Shown here: positions 60,438-64,000 of the stretch, piece after piece
Position numbering within the stretch: position 1 is the stretch's first letter
How the letters are laid out: the number at the start of each line of letters is the position of its first letter
From: Henckelia pumila
Lineage: Eukaryota > Streptophyta > Magnoliopsida > Lamiales > Gesneriaceae
DNA: 64,000 bases
Assembly (NCBI RefSeq): GCF_033568475.1
Contig: NW_027331831.1
Span: forward strand, 3,472,001-3,536,000
Direction of reading: 5' to 3'
Made by a program: the position numbers and the translations under genes
Notes under the pieces: generated by a model
Database searches by the model: none
What the model saw: the letters and a program-made list of their open reading frames with translations, nothing else
What the model was told of the DNA's origin: nothing

Positions 60438-60553
60438 GCACAGAGGTGGTTTACCACCGGCACAGAGGTAGTTTTACTACCGGCATAGAAGTGGTTTTAC
60501 CACTGGCACAGAGGTAGTTTACTACCAGCATAGAGGTGGATTTATCCACCGCC
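60438..60553. repeat. ~23-bp hairpin repeat, 5 units, within the solo LTR
   Basis: Each unit begins GCAYAGA and contains a short perfect inverted repeat: GGTGGT-TT-ACCACC, GGTAGT-TTT-ACTACC, AGTGGT-TTT-ACCACT, GGTAGT-TT-ACTACC, GGTGGAT-TT-ATCCACC. Stem sequences vary between units but every change is matched on the opposite arm. Confidence 0.9.
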
Positions 60554-61205
60554 ACGTACGATGGTTTCTAGACTGATCAGTCGGCACGGTTATTAGTCAC
60601 ATTCATGGATATGACCATACTCAGTTTTTATGATTATGACATGCTCAATTATGTTATGTATGATTAGTTATGATGTATGTACGACTGATGATGAATAATT
60701 TTTATGATGCATTTATTTTAAGATCATGCATGCATGTCCACGTAAGTTATATGTATTAGTATGATTATGTGATGCATTATTTTAAACCTCGTTATCAAGG
60801 ATTAGACATGTTGAGCCTCTAGGCTCACTACGCTTATATGGTGCAGGTGAGTATGATGATGTCTATGTAGCTCCTACCGGTGGCGAGGACGTATGAGCGA
60901 GCATGGCAGTGGACCCCGTGACCGTCGCAGTTATTTAGATTATTGCATTGAGTTTTGAAACATGATTTATTTTACTATTGTTTCCGCGTATGAGATTTTT
61001 CAGCAATATTGTTTATTATTTTAAATTGATGCATGAAACATTTTTAAGGATTTATTTATTTAATATTTTTTTTAGGTTACTTAAGAAAAGTATGTTATTT
61101 TTATATACATATATGTATGGGCGTATATGTATGGTATTATTTTTAGTATATTAAAATAAAATAAAAAAAAAGTTTTTCCGCATTTTATTAGTAGTAGGCG
61201 TTTCA

Positions 61206-61624
61206 ATATGTGTAAGACGGACAACCTTATTCATATATAAAATGAAAAGTAATATTTTGAACATTGGACTTGAGTCACAAAAGAAATATATGTACGTATT
61301 ACAAAATTTATTAAGTGGCGTGGTCTCCAATAAGATTAATTGAATCAAAACAATTTGATTAAAAGAAAACTTGTTTGTTAGTATATATATATATTTTGGA
61401 CAGGAAAGTTGATTTTAATTTAAACATGCATTAATTCAAGTACTTACTGTAATTTATATACCAAATCACTAATTTATCAATGGGCTGTGTTTTTAACTTT
61501 TTAGCTTAATGCTCAATGAAAGTACCATTTTATTTGAAATTATCTTTAAAATCAAAAGAAAAATATATCTACCAAAACGGAAATCGGTTCGACGATTCTC
61601 TGAAATTGAACGTGGGCGAACATA
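61206..61624. other. Short upstream region of the last gene
   Basis: About 420 bp separate the solo LTR from the next start codon. It is AT-rich with a TA run near 61382-61394; from 61570 the composition becomes more balanced, as expected for a leader. Confidence 0.45.
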
Positions 61625-61747
61625 ATGGGTTATGTGCTGCGAGTGAGGCTTGCATCGTTCTTCACCGGCGCCGCCGTCGCATCTGCCGCGGGTCTCTATT
61701 ATCTGCATAAGGATTATAAGATAGCTCACCACGCCATTTCTGAACAG
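61625..61747 (+). CDS. First exon of a small single-pass membrane protein (partial)
   Basis: 41 codons from ATG (MGYVLRVRLASFF...) to GAACAG|GTACCG, a good donor. Residues ~9-27 are hydrophobic and small-residue-rich (GAAVASAAGLYYL) and look like one membrane helix; a basic/His stretch follows (HKDYKIAHHAISEQ). GC content is far above the surroundings. It resembles small conserved plant proteins of unknown function in which a short helix precedes a coiled segment; I cannot name it. Later exons must lie beyond 64000, because none is evident downstream in the window. Confidence 0.7.
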
Positions 61748-64000
61748 GTACCGTAGTTTTTGGGGTATTTTTAATGCGTAAATTTTACGAGAGGTTCGGA
61801 TTCGTGATTGTTGGTTAATTTTCTAATTTCATACATTTGATTCTTAATTTAATGGATATGTGAAATCTTTGGTATGAAATACGGTTATTGTAGGTTAAAG
61901 TGAAATCGATGCCCGTCCTTTCTTTCTTTCTTTATTTTTGTTTTGTTTTGTTCATCTGTGGTATGCCTGTCCTAATAAACTGGGTTTATTTGCCTTAGTT
62001 AATAAAAAATGGATTCACTGGGCCTTATGAATTGATTCAGTTCTAGAACATGCTAGGTCGAGCTGTAAATATGCTCAGATTTAAAAGTGGTGAAAATTTG
62101 TGCACAGTTAATTTTGAATTGCATTTACTATGGCAGAATTCTCTGTATGAAGGGTTAACATCCATAGATATGCCTTTATGAAGAGTGTTCGATCGTGCAC
62201 TATCTTGGTTCATGTGGCATTTCTTTAAACACTCGATCAACTCTCAACATTGCTAAAGTCATTTTCAGTCACTTACGTTAGGGCCAGCGCTATCACAGAT
62301 TGCATCCTTTGAAAAATCAAATTCAATATCATTTTCAGTTTTAAACGCATTCTGTCTTGTTAATAATACAATTTTGCATTTTGTTTAGTAAGTTATGGGG
62401 GCTTGTTCTGTCCTTGCAAATTAGTAACTTGCTAGAATAGGAAAGAAATTAGGCCTTCTTTTCACAAGTATTGAGGGAAAGAATGAAAAATCTTGACATG
62501 AATTTATACCTGCTTTAGATAGTGTGGGTAAGAGATCTTTAATGGACAGATGAGTTAATTTCAGTTATCATACAACAATTGCAAAAGTTTGGTTAAAAGA
62601 TAGTGGATTGGAAATATTCTTGCAGTGATACTTGGATTGCTAGGATGTTGGTTGACTGCTCCAGTGTTGGCAAAGATAGTTGTTTAAAAAAAATGTAATC
62701 AACAAACCAGTAATTGAATCTGTCCTTTTCAAAGCCTTAATGGAAAACTTGGAAATCTTTCATGATAAATAATATTCTCTTCAACAAATAGCTCTGTGAG
62801 GATATAATGGAAGAGTAGTAAAAAGCAAAAGTAGTACCATCTCCCAACATCAGTCTATCATGAAGTGCTCTCAATCAGCCGTAGTTACCAAGACTACGTT
62901 CTCGAAATTTCCCCTAGACCAATAAGTATAAACTAAAGCAAGAAAAGAATTTGAGTTTATCGACCCTATTAAACCACTTTGGTCGAGTATTGCAGTCTAG
63001 ACCATCGCAACCAATGGTAGCAACTTTGTTGCTTTGCCAAAACTCCATATGTGTCTGTCAAGAACAGCCATTTTATTGAAAGTTGTAGGATTACGAGTGG
63101 GTAGGTAAAGAATCTGGTAATTAGAGTTGCAAAGGGATTGATGGGGGCACATATTCAGTTTTTGTATGCACGGGTTTCATGAAGCATAGGTCTGTTGTGA
63201 GGTGCAATTGATGTTGCACACCTTTATGATCATAAGATAGATAAGTTACATGTTAATCATAGGTATATCGACTTCAATGGTGCATGTAACTCTCTCATAC
63301 ACTGTCCATCTCATAAACACAGTTCATATTAATTTGGGAGACAATTGGACGATAAGAAGGTTCATAGACCTTTTCCAAATTGTGGAGAACTTGTAGGAAC
63401 AATTTGGCTCATACCAAAGTAACTGAAACATCGAGGGATTTAAAAAGAAAAGAATCGAGAAATGTACCTTAAAGGTCATTCGCAATCAAATATAGAAGAA
63501 TTTTGCAAGGTTAACGTGGACATTAAATTGGTGCTTTCACTGAAGGACTGGTAAGAAGATACGTAGCAGACATTCTGGCTACTGGTGATGTTAAATTGTG
63601 TGTAATTTTGATTTTAGCATGAAGGGTATATCCTTAGGTTACCCATCCAGCCATTTGATTTGTCAATCTCACCTGTGGCCCAAAGCAAGAAGAGTAGTTG
63701 TTTGCTATTGCATCATTGTGGTTGTCAAAATATTAAGGCAGTGTTTGCTTTTGTTTGTTCTTATTTTCCGTTCATTTTCAAGAAAACTCACTCTACCTTC
63801 ATGATTATTAATTTGAAACTAAATTTTCATATTTATCCATAAACACCATATTGCTGTATTTTATTGTTATACAATGCCATATATTTTAAAATCTCGAAAT
63901 ACCCAATACTATTTATAATTATTAATTACCAGACAAAAGTTCATATAATTAATCACTATGGTAAATATTTCTAAAAAAAATGAAAACCACACTTCATTTC
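61748..64000. other. Probable first intron of the last gene
   Basis: Begins with the donor GTACCG. It is unique-looking, moderately AT-rich sequence with a TTTC run at 61918-61933. No convincing downstream exon, RNA gene or transposon ends were found. Confidence 0.45.

Larger units (their letters stand above)
58193..61205 (+). mobile_element. Solo LTR of a large plant retrotransposon (~3.0 kb), probably Ty3/gypsy
   Basis: It begins TGTAACACCCGAAAATTTTA and ends AGTAGTAGGCGTTTCA, i.e. TG...CA. The 5-bp duplication ATATG flanks it (58188-58192 and 61206-61210). No second LTR or internal coding region is present, so this is the usual product of LTR-LTR recombination. TGTAACACCCG starts are frequent in long gypsy-type LTRs of plants; assignment to Ty3/gypsy rests on that only. 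It holds an imperfect ~183-bp triplication (about 59221-59690) and a short hairpin array (60438-60553). Open frames within are chance. It is a fossil. Confidence 0.9.

Overview
The window is nuclear DNA of a flowering plant. Genes are intron-rich with GT..AG introns, spacers are very AT-rich, and there is a MIR166 locus, a plant-type WNK kinase, a YSL metal transporter and a BODYGUARD-type cuticle hydrolase, among many plant transposon families. A dispersed GTGAGAC/GTCTCAC-ended repeat (about 19.06, 22.24 and 45.7 kb) resembles one I associate with Lamiales, so an asterid eudicot is my best guess. That is inference.

Layout. 1-1157: six copies of a ~217-bp satellite running off the left edge. 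1321-4264 (-): decayed gene with an N-terminal plant mobile-type domain and a C-terminal Ulp1-like protease domain, with the catalytic Cys replaced by Tyr and in-frame stops. 7070-10536 (+): seven-exon WNK kinase (623 aa). 13230-13918 (-): two-exon Yippee-like zinc protein (106 aa). 15099-18872 (-): seven-exon MYG1 (358 aa). 19-26 kb: spacer made of transposon layers (a palindromic GC-rich duplication, a Mutator-like foldback element, a Tourist-like MITE, a Helitron nested in a TIR element, a LINE RNase H scrap). 26421-32801: young Ty1/copia element with near-identical LTRs. 35471-38397 (+): seven-exon YSL transporter (670 aa). 42.13-42.41 kb (+): MIR166 hairpin with a MITE in its loop. 43-50 kb: spacer with two related hAT MITEs. 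50592-54478 (-): four-exon BODYGUARD-like hydrolase (457 aa) with a Mutator-like foldback element in intron 2. 58193-61205: a 3.0-kb solo LTR. 61625-61747 (+): first exon of a small membrane protein whose remaining exons lie beyond the window.

The genes are unrelated single loci (chloride/stress kinase signalling, zinc-fold protein, organellar nuclease, metal-nicotianamine transport, leaf-polarity microRNA, cuticle formation) and do not form a cluster. The least expected signals are the MITE inside the MIR166 loop, a hairpin array in the solo LTR whose units keep perfect stems through paired substitutions, three foldback elements of one Mutator-like type each with a 10-bp target duplication, and a perfect 42-bp inverted repeat in WNK intron 1. 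Exon boundaries were placed by eye from splice consensus, reading frame and family similarity; every full model closes in frame.
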